Below, one piece after another: positions 8,709 to 15,874 of a stretch of DNA of 30,238 nt. The DNA lies in assembly GCA_036721445.1 (NCBI GenBank), contig DAIMKZ010000014.1, positions 1 through 30,238 of the forward strand, written 5' to 3'. This stretch comes from UBA4055 sp036721445. Lineage in GTDB: Bacteria > UBA4055. Under the pieces are notes generated by a model that did not search any database, was not told the DNA's origin, and saw only the letters and a list, made by a program, of their open reading frames with translations. A program made the position numbers and the translations under genes. Within the stretch, counting starts at the first letter, position 1. Every line of letters starts with the position of its first letter.

Positions 8709-8830
8709 TTTATCTATTTTGAGATTCTGATCCCGCCTTCCGGTTAGAAGAACTCATCTGCTTTTGAGTTTCATCCTCTTTCTTGGTGATTGTTACATCC
8801 TTTTTTTTTAGACCGGTCTCTTAGTTAACA
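8709..8830 (-). other. Leader region upstream of the aro genes, with a tiny candidate ORF and a palindrome
   Basis: This stretch lies between the pyrC terminator and aroE-aroK. On the minus strand, an ATG at 8757 opens a 15-codon frame (MSSSNRKAGSESQNR) whose TAA ends at 8710, one base before the aroE ATG. The same frame extends upstream without a stop to 8823 but has no earlier ATG. A perfect 10-bp palindrome AGACCGGTCT lies at 8810-8819 beside a run of nine A/T. No convincing -35/-10 pair could be picked. The small frame could be a leader peptide, a decayed gene end, or nothing. Confidence 0.25.
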
Positions 8831-8871
8831 GGCATAAACAAAAGGCGGGTCACCCCGCCTTTGTTTATGCC
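8831..8871 (-). terminator. Intrinsic terminator after pyrC
   Basis: A long inverted repeat has arms 8831-8849 and 8854-8871 that pair with a single bulged base around a four-base loop. The GC-rich core (AGGCGGG/CCCGCCT) is followed on the minus strand by a T-rich TTTTGTTT. The pyrC stop codon (8865-8867) lies inside the descending arm. The hairpin is nearly symmetrical, so it could also stop transcription from the other direction. Confidence 0.85.
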
Positions 8872-10190
8872 TTATAAACCTTTCCGTTATTGATGGTGTA
8901 AAGCACTTTTCCGAAATGAGTATCGTCGTGGAAGCATGTGTTTATAGAAAGAGAATTTAGCTTCCTTCTGTCCACTTTCCATTTTTTGTCTTTATCGAAT
9001 ATTACCAGCTCGGCCGTTTTCCCTTTTTGAAAGAGATCGGCTTCGAGATTTAATATTTTTCTGGGATTGACCGTGATCTTCTTCAGAAACTCCATCAGGC
9101 TCAGTTTTTTCTTCCTGACCAGATAAGTTATTCCAGCCGAGAACATTGTTTCCAGACCCAGAACCCCGAAAGGAGCAAAATCGAACTCGACATTTTTCTT
9201 TTCAGACGGGTGGGGTGCGTGATCTGTAGCTATTGCGTCAATGGTTCCGTCTTTAAGAGCTTTATGTACCGCGTCAACATCCTCCTGTGTACGGAGCGGC
9301 GGGTTCATCTTATAATCGGTCGAGAACGTTCTGACCATATCGTCGGTGAGTGAGAAGTGGTGCGGGGTAACTTCGCAGGTCACTTTCAGGCCTTCCTTCT
9401 TAGCTTTTCTTACGAGCTCGATACTTTCTTTTACGCTGACATGCTGAAAATGCACTGTACCGCCCACGTAACGGGCTATCTCGATGTCCCTTGCAACATT
9501 GATCGATTCTGCTATCGCCGGTATATATGACATGCCAAGCTCCGTTGACGACAGAGATTCGTTCATGACACCTTCGACGAATGAGTGATCTTCTGGATGC
9601 ACAAGTATGGGTGTTCCGAACATTTTCGCGTATTCAAGCGCGCCTTTCATTGTTTCGGACGACTGGATCCCGCTGCCGTCATCGGAGAAAGCGGGTGCGC
9701 CCGCTTCAGCGAGCTCGGTCATCTCTACGATCACCTTGCCCTCGCGCTTTATCGTCACTGCCGGTATCTGATGAACATCGACCAGCAGACCTTTGACCCT
9801 GCTTTTGATGTCGTTGTAAACGAATTTATTGTCAACGCAGGGAGTCGTGTTCGCCATAGCCGCGAGGGCCGTCACTCCGCCCGCCATGGCGGCGTTCGTT
9901 CCGGAAACGAAGTTCTCCGCCTGCTCGTAACCGGGCTCTCTCAAATGAACATGCATATCGAAAAATCCGTGTGACACATACAATCCCTTTGCGTCGATCG
10001 CTTCGCAGCCCATTTCAGCTTTGATGTTTTTCGCTATCTTTTCGATCTTTCCGTTCGAGATCAGAATATCGGATTCGTATTCTCTTTCTGAAAAAGGATC
10101 TATCACCATGCCGTTCTTTATCAGAATTTTCTTCGGCAGGGTTTTATATAAAGGTTCGCACAGACTTATATTATTGATCATTCTTTTCAT
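8865..10190 (-). CDS. pyrC: Dihydroorotase
   Basis: It is a zinc-dependent cyclic amidohydrolase converting N-carbamoyl-aspartate to dihydroorotate in UMP synthesis. Metal ligands and catalytic residues are visible: the HxH pair His80/His82 in DMHVHLREPG, Asp170/171 in FSDDG, His198 in LVHPED, His250 in HFQHVS and Asp323 in TDHAPHP. The sequence belongs to the type I (bacterial/CAD-like) class, typical for genes next to pyrB, rather than the short E. coli type. At 441 residues it is slightly long owing to an N-terminal extension of about 20 residues before the first strand. The start is supported by GGAGGT seven bases upstream and by ATGA overlap with the pyrB stop. It is the last gene before a strong terminator. 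In some bacteria this class forms a joint complex with aspartate carbamoyltransferase; that is possible here but not shown. Confidence 0.96.
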   Translation of the reverse strand: MKRMINNISLCEPLYKTLPKKILIKNGMVIDPFSEREYESDILISNGKIEKIAKNIKAEMGCEAIDAKGLYVSHGFFDMHVHLREPGYEQAENFVSGTNAAMAGGVTALAAMANTTPCVDNKFVYNDIKSRVKGLLVDVHQIPAVTIKREGKVIVEMTELAEAGAPAFSDDGSGIQSSETMKGALEYAKMFGTPILVHPEDHSFVEGVMNESLSSTELGMSYIPAIAESINVARDIEIARYVGGTVHFQHVSVKESIELVRKAKKEGLKVTCEVTPHHFSLTDDMVRTFSTDYKMNPPLRTQEDVDAVHKALKDGTIDAIATDHAPHPSEKKNVEFDFAPFGVLGLETMFSAGITYLVRKKKLSLMEFLKKITVNPRKILNLEADLFQKGKTAELVIFDKDKKWKVDRRKLNSLSINTCFHDDTHFGKVLYTINNGKVYKA

Positions 10191-11143
10191 TTCGCACCTC
10201 CGATGTTCGCGCTTAAAAGATACAGTATCGCCATTCTCGAAGCGACCCCGTTCAGTACCTGGTCCAAAATTACCTGATGATCGCCGTCAGCCACATCGTC
10301 ATCTATCTCGACACCCCTGTTCATCGGTCCGGGATGCAGTATCAGTATATCGTTCTTCGCTCTCGCCAGTTTTTCGTTCGTTATGCCCCAGTAATTATGA
10401 TACTCTCTGAGAGAGGGGAAGGATGCGCCCACATGCCTTTCGAGCTGTATCCTTAAAATGTTCATGACATCAGAATTTCTGATCGCTTCGTCAAGATCGT
10501 AAGTGACCTCGACACCCATTTTTTCAATATCTTTTGGAATCAGCGTCGAAGGGCCGCAGACCTGGACTTTGGCTCCGTAAAGCTTAAGGGCGTGAATGTT
10601 GGACATGGCTACCCTTGAATGAACAATATCGCCGACCAGGGTCACCCGCTTGCCTTTCAGGTTCGGTTTTTTCTGGACGATAGACATTAGGTCAAGTATA
10701 GCCTGAGTTGGATGTTCATGGGCTCCGTCACCCGCGTTTATAATTATGGAGTTCAAATTATCCATCAGCATTTTGTGAGCTCCCGGAGTACTGTGCCTCA
10801 TAACTACCATATCTATTTTCATCGCTTCGATGTTCTTTGCAGTATCGATCAGCGTCTCCCCTTTCTTGAGGGATGAGGACGAGGCCGCGAAATTGACAAC
10901 GTCCGCTGACAGCCTTTTTTCCGCCATTTCGAAAGATATTTTTGTCCTTGTCGAGTTCTCGAAGAACATATTGACTACTGTAACTCCCTTGAGCGCGGCA
11001 ACTTTTTTGTTGGGCGTGTCTAACACCTGCTTGAAACTTTCTGAAGTCTGAAGGATCAGTTCCAGATCCTCCCTGCACATTCCTTTTATTCCCAAAAGGT
11101 GCTTCGTTTTCAGAAGCTTCGTGCCTTTTACCGTATCGTCCAT
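10187..11143 (-). CDS. pyrB: Aspartate carbamoyltransferase catalytic chain
   Basis: It catalyses carbamoyl phosphate plus aspartate to carbamoyl aspartate, the first committed pyrimidine step. The 318 residues show the carbamoyl-phosphate motif STRT at 64-67 within FFENSTRTKISFE, the SLKKGET loop around Lys93/94 contributed to the neighbouring subunit's site, HPTQ at 144-147 and LHPGPMNRG near the C-terminus. The family's usual FFEPSTRT has Asn in place of Pro. No pyrI regulatory-chain gene lies beside it, so allosteric control of the E. coli kind is not expected. The ATG at 11143 has AAGAGGG upstream. It overlaps pyrC by 4 bp and is separated from pyrR by a terminator and a candidate promoter. 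Confidence 0.97.
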   Translation of the reverse strand: MDDTVKGTKLLKTKHLLGIKGMCREDLELILQTSESFKQVLDTPNKKVAALKGVTVVNMFFENSTRTKISFEMAEKRLSADVVNFAASSSSLKKGETLIDTAKNIEAMKIDMVVMRHSTPGAHKMLMDNLNSIIINAGDGAHEHPTQAILDLMSIVQKKPNLKGKRVTLVGDIVHSRVAMSNIHALKLYGAKVQVCGPSTLIPKDIEKMGVEVTYDLDEAIRNSDVMNILRIQLERHVGASFPSLREYHNYWGITNEKLARAKNDILILHPGPMNRGVEIDDDVADGDHQVILDQVLNGVASRMAILYLLSANIGGAK

Positions 11144-11171
11144 TTTACCCTCTTATTTAAAGATTTTTCCA

Positions 11172-11177
11172 ATTATA
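11172..11177 (-). promoter_or_regulatory. Candidate -10 element for pyrBC
   Basis: On the minus strand a perfect TATAAT (11177-11172) lies just after the pyrR terminator T-tract and 28 bp before the pyrB ATG, which would give a leader of about 20 bases. There is no good -35 hexamer in the overlapping terminator sequence. This suggests that pyrBC has its own promoter. Confidence 0.35.
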
Positions 11178-11180
11178 TAC

Positions 11181-11206
11181 AAAAAAAAAGCGATATTTCT
11201 ATCGCC
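11181..11206 (-). terminator. Intrinsic terminator between pyrR and pyrB
   Basis: On the minus strand GCGATA-GAAA-TATCGC forms a six-pair stem with a GAAA tetraloop, flanked upstream by one extra G and followed by nine T. It begins immediately after the pyrR stop codon (11207-11209). It could be a plain terminator for the chaperone-pyrR transcript or the terminator half of an attenuator. I could not find the conserved PyrR-binding loop (ARUCCNGNGAGGYU type) or an antiterminator near it. Confidence 0.8.
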
Positions 11207-11755
11207 TTAATTCTTTTCAACCAGGTAAACTGCATCCTCTTTATCGACTTCAGTGAGCTTGACCCGTATCTCCTGTGTTGGAAGTGTTTTTATCACTTCT
11301 CCTATAAAATCCGGCGCGACGGGCAATTCTCTGTGGCCTCTGTCGATTATTGCAGCGAACTGGATCATCTTCGGTCTTCCGATGTCCATTATTGCGTTGA
11401 TCGCCGCATTCACGCTTCTGCCCGTAAATATCACATCGTCCACGATCACGACTTTTTTTCCGTCCACGCTGAACGGCATATCTGTTACCGAGAAATTCGG
11501 CACTTTAAGGTTTGAACGGAAGTCATCCCTGAAAAGCGTGGCATCCAGCACTCCGAATTCCGCGCTGGACAATCCCGCGATTTTTATCTCGTTGTATATT
11601 CTTCTTGCGATGAACTCGCCTCTGGTCTTCAGCCCGACTATAACAAGAGTGTATTCTCCCTTGTCATTCTCTATTATCTCTGAAGCGATCCTTCGGATCG
11701 TCTTTGCGAGTTTCGATTTATCCATTATCGTATGCAATATTTTCGCATTGGGCAT
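11207..11755 (-). CDS. pyrR: PyrR: pyrimidine operon regulator / uracil phosphoribosyltransferase
   Basis: The family binds pyr mRNA leaders in a UMP-dependent way and also converts uracil plus PRPP to UMP. The 182 residues match the usual length. The PRPP-binding signature VVIVDDVIFTGRS is at 102-114, with GLKTRG at 41-46 and the characteristic RGHRELPV in the C-terminal third. The ATG at 11755 has AAGGAGA eight bases upstream. It sits 14 bp behind the hsp70-like gene, so it appears to be transcribed with the chaperone genes and not from a classical pyr leader. A terminator follows, then pyrB. Function in RNA-based control is expected from the family, but its target site is not visible in this window. 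Confidence 0.94.
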   Translation of the reverse strand: MPNAKILHTIMDKSKLAKTIRRIASEIIENDKGEYTLVIVGLKTRGEFIARRIYNEIKIAGLSSAEFGVLDATLFRDDFRSNLKVPNFSVTDMPFSVDGKKVVIVDDVIFTGRSVNAAINAIMDIGRPKMIQFAAIIDRGHRELPVAPDFIGEVIKTLPTQEIRVKLTEVDKEDAVYLVEKN

Positions 11756-11769
11756 AAATAATTCTCCTT

Positions 11770-14493
11770 TTATTCATCGATCCAGTCTGAAATGTCTTCT
11801 TCTTTATCATCTTTCTCCTTAGACTGACCTTCAACTTTTTTCTTTATATCCTTTGATGTGAAGAGCTCGTTAACTTCCTCTTCAGTAAATGATTCTTCTG
11901 CTTTCTCCGAAACACTCTCGATCTGCACACCGCTCTTGAACGATCCCTCTTCCTTGATCCTTAGAATATCTTCGTCTGTCAGATATTCGCTCCTGTCTAT
12001 TATGAATTCCGATTTACCTATCTCATCTAGTTCATCGTCAAATGACTGGCTTTCAGTAACAGATGAATCTTCCATGGAAACATTGTCAAAATCATCGTCC
12101 TGCTTCTTTTCAATATCGGTCAGATCGATCTTTTCTATCTCCTGATCTGCTTCCTCGTCCTCTATTAATGCGGAATCTGCTTTTGACATTGAATCAAACA
12201 CATCGTCTAGCTCGTCTTCTGTTTCCGAGACCGCTTCGGGTGCTTCGGCTTCAACTAATGCGGAATCGGTTTTTGATAATGACTCGAAAACATCGTCAAG
12301 TTCTTCCTCGGGTATTTCATTGTCAGATTCAGGTTCTTCATAAACAGGCTGGGATTCTTTCTTATTGATCTCAAATTGCGGTTCTTTTGCAGCTTTCTCT
12401 AGCTCTGCGAGAGATTCATCGTAGCTTCCTTTACTCTCCTCTGTACTTAATGATTGAGGTGAAGAATCTTCTTCGGCGAACATAGATTCTATCTCACTGT
12501 CAATCTGCTCGATCCGTTCATCCTCGCTCATTATTTCATTGTCTGACTTCTGAATTTGAGATAAATGTTCTGCAGGTATTTCTTCCGGTTCTTTTGTGTC
12601 GAATCTTTCAATAAATTTGCTGTTTTCCAACAGATTTTCTTCCGTCGTTTCTTCTACAATTGATGATTTTGACACCTCGTCCGGTTTTAGAGACCTGTCT
12701 AAAATAGATGCTTCGTCTTCTATCTCTTTTTCAAGTTCTTTGCTGGTCGTGGTCGTTATTTCGGACTTTGCCAGAATATCTTCGTCAACAGAATCGGTTA
12801 CCTGTTTTGATTTATATATCTGCTTCTCTTCGAACGATTCGCTGTCGGTTCCAAGTCCTGAAGCAACAAACACATCATTTACTAGACTAACGGCGTTGTC
12901 TTTCTTCTCGTTTTTTATAACTGTTGCATTAGTATCTGTGTCCTCCGTAAAAGACTCGGTAGTAACATATTCCCTTCTCCTCGGAAACATGTTATTCAGT
13001 TTTTTCTTCTTCTGGTCGATCTGGTCTGTTGTAAGAGCTCCTTCTCTGGCGACCTGAATCTCGCTTTTCTTTCCGGTTTCCGGATCCTTTGCTGTAGCAT
13101 GGATTATGCCGTTGATATCGTATTCATAATTAAAAATAACCGGTGAATTCTCCTGTTTTGGCGGAAAATCCAGTGTAGTAGTTCCAATAACAGTGCAAAA
13201 TTCAGGATCAGGATCCTCTCCCTGTATCACTACCATTTTAACCTGGGTCTGATTGGGCGCTGATGTATAGAATATCTGGCTTTTCCTCACCGGGATCTTG
13301 CTGTTCTTCGGAATAATGATCGCATTTCTTTTATTGTCAAATTCGTCAAGAGTTATTGCGCCGAAACTGTGAGCCGTCACGTCTGATACATTTATAGCAC
13401 CGTACTTCATCCTCACCATGTCGTTGACCGGTTCATTCATGTCTTTCGCGGAAGTTATCCCCGCCTGTATAGCCGCACCCAGGGCAACGGCCTCGTCGGG
13501 ATTAACATGGATCGCAGGCTTTTTCCCCGTAACTCTGAATATCATATCATGAACGGCAGGTATCCTTGTAGAACCTCCAACCATAAGTATCTGATCAATA
13601 TCTTTCCAGTCAAGGCTTGCGTCGGTCATTACAGCGTTTATCAGAAGCTCTGTCCTTGTTATAAAATCCGCTATAAGGTCTGCGAACAGCTTTCTTGTTA
13701 CAGTGATCCTTGCCGATTTTCCTTTTGCCGACAGATATAGAGTAGTACTCAATTTAGAAGTGAGAACTTTCTTGGCGTTCTCGGCTTTCAGCCTGAGATC
13801 CTGAACGAGTACCGGATCCTCAAAAAGATCTATATCATGCTGCTGTCTGAATTTGTCATTCAGATATACCATAAGTTTTTCATCAAAATTATTACCTCCG
13901 AGCTGCCTGTCTCCGTCACTTGCCAGAACATCGAAATCCGAATTGTTCACTCTCATTATAGTGACGTCAAAAGTACCGCCGCCGAGATCGTAAACCATTA
14001 TCTTCTGATCCACATTCTTATCAATACCGTATGTAAGGGCCGCGGCTGTAGGTTCGTTTATTATCTGAGTTACATTGACTCCTGATATTTTTCCGGCATC
14101 TATTGTTGCTTTTCTCTGATTATCGTTAAAATAAGCCGGAACTGTTATTATTACGTCTGTGATCTTGTCGTTCAAGAAACTTTCAGCATCCTCGATAAGC
14201 TTTCTGACGATCATTGCCGATATATCTTCTGGTTTATACTCCGTGTCTTTGTATGTAAATTTGTAGTCAGATGATCCCATCTGAGATTTGATCGAAGACA
14301 CGGTTCTGTCAGGCTCGGCAACACTGGACTGCTTAGCTATGCTCCCTACGATTATCTGATCCTCATCGAACATCACAACCGACGGAGTTATCCTTTCACC
14401 TTCTTTGTTCGGAATGATCTCGGCTTTGCCAAATTCGTTCACCATAGCAATCGCTGAATTTGTGGTACCCAAGTCAATACCTATCATCTTCAT
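11770..14493 (-). CDS. Non-canonical Hsp70 (DnaK-like) with long acidic repetitive tail
   Basis: This is an ATP-driven Hsp70 chaperone of 907 residues, against about 600-640 for DnaK. The ATPase domain (1-about 365) has IGIDLGTTNS at 4-13, Lys69 matching E. coli Lys70, DLGGGTFDV at 169-177 and VGGSTRIP at 305-312. The normally conserved Thr199 of E. coli (GDTHLGG) is Arg196 here (GDRQLGG). A linker related to DVTPLSLG (DVTAHSFG, 371-378) leads to a beta-sandwich substrate domain to about residue 485. No helical lid is recognisable. Residues about 500-907 are instead acidic, Ser/Thr-rich and probably disordered, with a near-repeat (EELDDVFESLSKTDSALVE at 730-748, DELDDVFDSMSKADSALIE at 760-778) and the C-terminus DISDWIDE. 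The ATG at 14493 has GAGGGG upstream; Met3 is an alternative. It lies 10 bp after the J-like gene and two genes after the GrpE-like gene, so it has dedicated partners. It is unlikely to be the cell's main DnaK. Confidence 0.93.
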   Translation of the reverse strand: MKMIGIDLGTTNSAIAMVNEFGKAEIIPNKEGERITPSVVMFDEDQIIVGSIAKQSSVAEPDRTVSSIKSQMGSSDYKFTYKDTEYKPEDISAMIVRKLIEDAESFLNDKITDVIITVPAYFNDNQRKATIDAGKISGVNVTQIINEPTAAALTYGIDKNVDQKIMVYDLGGGTFDVTIMRVNNSDFDVLASDGDRQLGGNNFDEKLMVYLNDKFRQQHDIDLFEDPVLVQDLRLKAENAKKVLTSKLSTTLYLSAKGKSARITVTRKLFADLIADFITRTELLINAVMTDASLDWKDIDQILMVGGSTRIPAVHDMIFRVTGKKPAIHVNPDEAVALGAAIQAGITSAKDMNEPVNDMVRMKYGAINVSDVTAHSFGAITLDEFDNKRNAIIIPKNSKIPVRKSQIFYTSAPNQTQVKMVVIQGEDPDPEFCTVIGTTTLDFPPKQENSPVIFNYEYDINGIIHATAKDPETGKKSEIQVAREGALTTDQIDQKKKKLNNMFPRRREYVTTESFTEDTDTNATVIKNEKKDNAVSLVNDVFVASGLGTDSESFEEKQIYKSKQVTDSVDEDILAKSEITTTTSKELEKEIEDEASILDRSLKPDEVSKSSIVEETTEENLLENSKFIERFDTKEPEEIPAEHLSQIQKSDNEIMSEDERIEQIDSEIESMFAEEDSSPQSLSTEESKGSYDESLAELEKAAKEPQFEINKKESQPVYEEPESDNEIPEEELDDVFESLSKTDSALVEAEAPEAVSETEDELDDVFDSMSKADSALIEDEEADQEIEKIDLTDIEKKQDDDFDNVSMEDSSVTESQSFDDELDEIGKSEFIIDRSEYLTDEDILRIKEEGSFKSGVQIESVSEKAEESFTEEEVNELFTSKDIKKKVEGQSKEKDDKEEDISDWIDE

Positions 14494-14503
14494 ACTGGTC
14501 CCC

Positions 14504-15037
14504 TCATTTCAATAGAATTCTTCTTGCCTGAGAAATTATAGCTAGCATTTCCTCAGCCTCAGAACGCATTTTTACATTAGGCGAATTGATCCTTGTCCTC
14601 CATTTCCGGAATTCCGAATCTATCCTGCTCTTGATCTCTTCCTGTGTAAAATCCGAATCAAGCCTTAGAGCCTTGTAATAGAATTTTTCGTCCTTTATAT
14701 CCCCGTCAGCAGCCTGCTTAAGTATGTTCTCGCTCTCCTGGGACAGTGTTTTATTTATAGCTTTATCTTTCTTCTCTTTCTTCGCTCTCGCTTCCTCTTC
14801 GATCAGAGCTGCCTGCTTTTCAACTACTCTGAGGTTGTGCTTTATATCCTCGTTGTCCGGATCATACTGAAGAGCTTTTTCGAAATATTTCCTGCTGTTC
14901 TCGTAATCTTTTCTTTTGTAGTATGCAACACCTGCTTCGTAGAGCTGAACACTTCTTTTGATCCTTATCTCGTCAAGATGAGATCTTTTTTCTTTCTTAC
15001 CCTGAAGTTTCTCTTTGAGTTTATCGAAAAAAGACAT
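14504..15037 (-). CDS. TPR protein with HPD-less J-like domain (probable Hsp70 co-chaperone)
   Basis: This is a 177-residue soluble protein. A basic N-terminus is followed by one or two TPR units at about 28-75 (YEAGVAYYKRKDYENSRKYF) and a charged helix to about 95. The C-terminal segment 118-177 begins KFYYKALRLDSDFTQEEIKSRI, which is the layout of J-domain helices I and II (YYxxLxLxxxAxxEEIKxAY). In place of HPD in the following loop there is RINSPN, then a helix-III-like AEEMLAIISQARRILL. Similar J-like domains lacking HPD, with W-x-x-R-x-N-x-P, occur beside unusual Hsp70 genes in other bacteria to my knowledge. It is therefore probably a partner of the following Hsp70 that does not stimulate ATPase in the classical way. 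The ATG lies 2 bp after the GrpE-like stop and 10 bp before hsp70. A plain TPR scaffold is the alternative. Confidence 0.8.
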   Translation of the reverse strand: MSFFDKLKEKLQGKKEKRSHLDEIRIKRSVQLYEAGVAYYKRKDYENSRKYFEKALQYDPDNEDIKHNLRVVEKQAALIEEEARAKKEKKDKAINKTLSQESENILKQAADGDIKDEKFYYKALRLDSDFTQEEIKSRIDSEFRKWRTRINSPNVKMRSEAEEMLAIISQARRILLK

Positions 15038-15039
15038 TC

Positions 15040-15852
15040 TTAAGTTGCCTGTTTTGAGTTAAATTTAAATATCTGGACCATTTCAGGTCTGATCTGGATA
15101 TTTCCTTTTCTGAAACCTGATTTCAGTACTTTTTTAACAGTATTGTCAAGTTTCTCGTCGTCCGTTTCTATTTTATCAACGGCATTGCTTTTTTCCGGGT
15201 TGAACTTCTCGCCTTCCGGAGTTCTCTCTATCGGAGTAATATCGTTCCTGTAGAGGATCTCGATAAGCTCGTCCCGAAAAGTCTTAAGTTTTTTACATTC
15301 TTCTCCATTTGTCTCATCAGAATGTTCGATCTCATTATCTATCCTGTCATGAAAAAGAAGCAGGTCGTGCACGAACGGCTTCATGGCCGAAAAAACAAAA
15401 TTCTTCTTGTAGGAATCCAGCTGAGAATAGAGTTCCTCGAAAGCTTTTTCTTTCACACAGTCCCCCGCGAACTTCTCCTTAAAAGAATCGTTGATCTTGT
15501 TCATTCCTTCTTCGGTTTCGAATTTCATCAGAAGAAGACTGTTCTGCATTTTTTGTATTGTCTGCAAAAGCTCATTTTTCATATTGAAAAGCATTTCGTT
15601 CGCATTTAGAACTTTCTGCTCGATCTTCTGTATCCTCTGGTTAATATCCTGCTTTACATCATCGATCTTTGTACCTAATTCTTCTGAATTGTGTTTAATT
15701 TCGTCAGATTTGAATTTTGAAGATATGTTGTCTTCGGAATACAGTCCCGATTCAGTAAGCTCCTCGATAATATCATCGAAATAATAGTCCGAATTGAAAA
15801 TCTCCGACCTGTTGATTTCGAAATCCTCTTTTTCTCTGCTCGACTTTGACAT
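15040..15852 (-). CDS. GrpE-like nucleotide exchange factor with long coiled-coil N-terminus
   Basis: The 270-residue product has an acidic N-terminus (1-55), a long heptad-rich coiled coil (about 55-130) and a C-terminal region (about 135-265) resembling the GrpE head. That region has a four-helix-type segment (FVHDLLLFHDRIDNEI), then the beta-domain hallmark with G-x-x-F-N-P at 213-219, AVDKIETDDEKLDNTV, and GFRKGNIQIRPEMVQIFKF, which parallels GrpE's GY-x-x-x-x-x-x-RPA-x-V-x-V. GrpE speeds ADP release from Hsp70; a Hsp70 gene lies two genes downstream. It is longer than most GrpE proteins (about 180-210), and similarity is confined to the pattern, so orthology to the housekeeping GrpE is unlikely. 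The ATG at 15852 has AGGGAT upstream. It follows the OmpA-family gene by 22 bp and precedes the J-like gene by 2 bp. Confidence 0.78.
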   Translation of the reverse strand: MSKSSREKEDFEINRSEIFNSDYYFDDIIEELTESGLYSEDNISSKFKSDEIKHNSEELGTKIDDVKQDINQRIQKIEQKVLNANEMLFNMKNELLQTIQKMQNSLLLMKFETEEGMNKINDSFKEKFAGDCVKEKAFEELYSQLDSYKKNFVFSAMKPFVHDLLLFHDRIDNEIEHSDETNGEECKKLKTFRDELIEILYRNDITPIERTPEGEKFNPEKSNAVDKIETDDEKLDNTVKKVLKSGFRKGNIQIRPEMVQIFKFNSKQAT

Positions 15853-15874
15853 AAATATCCCTGAATGTAAAATT

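Noticed and set aside
8801..8820. Second terminator formed by the palindrome and the A/T run upstream of aroE
   Set aside because: In the minus direction the palindrome is followed by A, not T, and the plus strand has no gene to terminate.
11144..11206. PyrR-type attenuator before pyrB
   Set aside because: A terminator is clear, but no PyrR-binding loop or antiterminator could be recognised, so I call only the terminator and a candidate -10.
11253..11822. Long plus-strand open frame opposite pyrR and the hsp70 end
   Set aside because: It mirrors well-supported minus-strand genes, has no family resemblance, and all neighbours run the other way.
11770..14493. Housekeeping dnaK
   Set aside because: The length, missing lid, acidic tail and non-canonical partners argue for a specialised Hsp70; the main dnaK is probably elsewhere.
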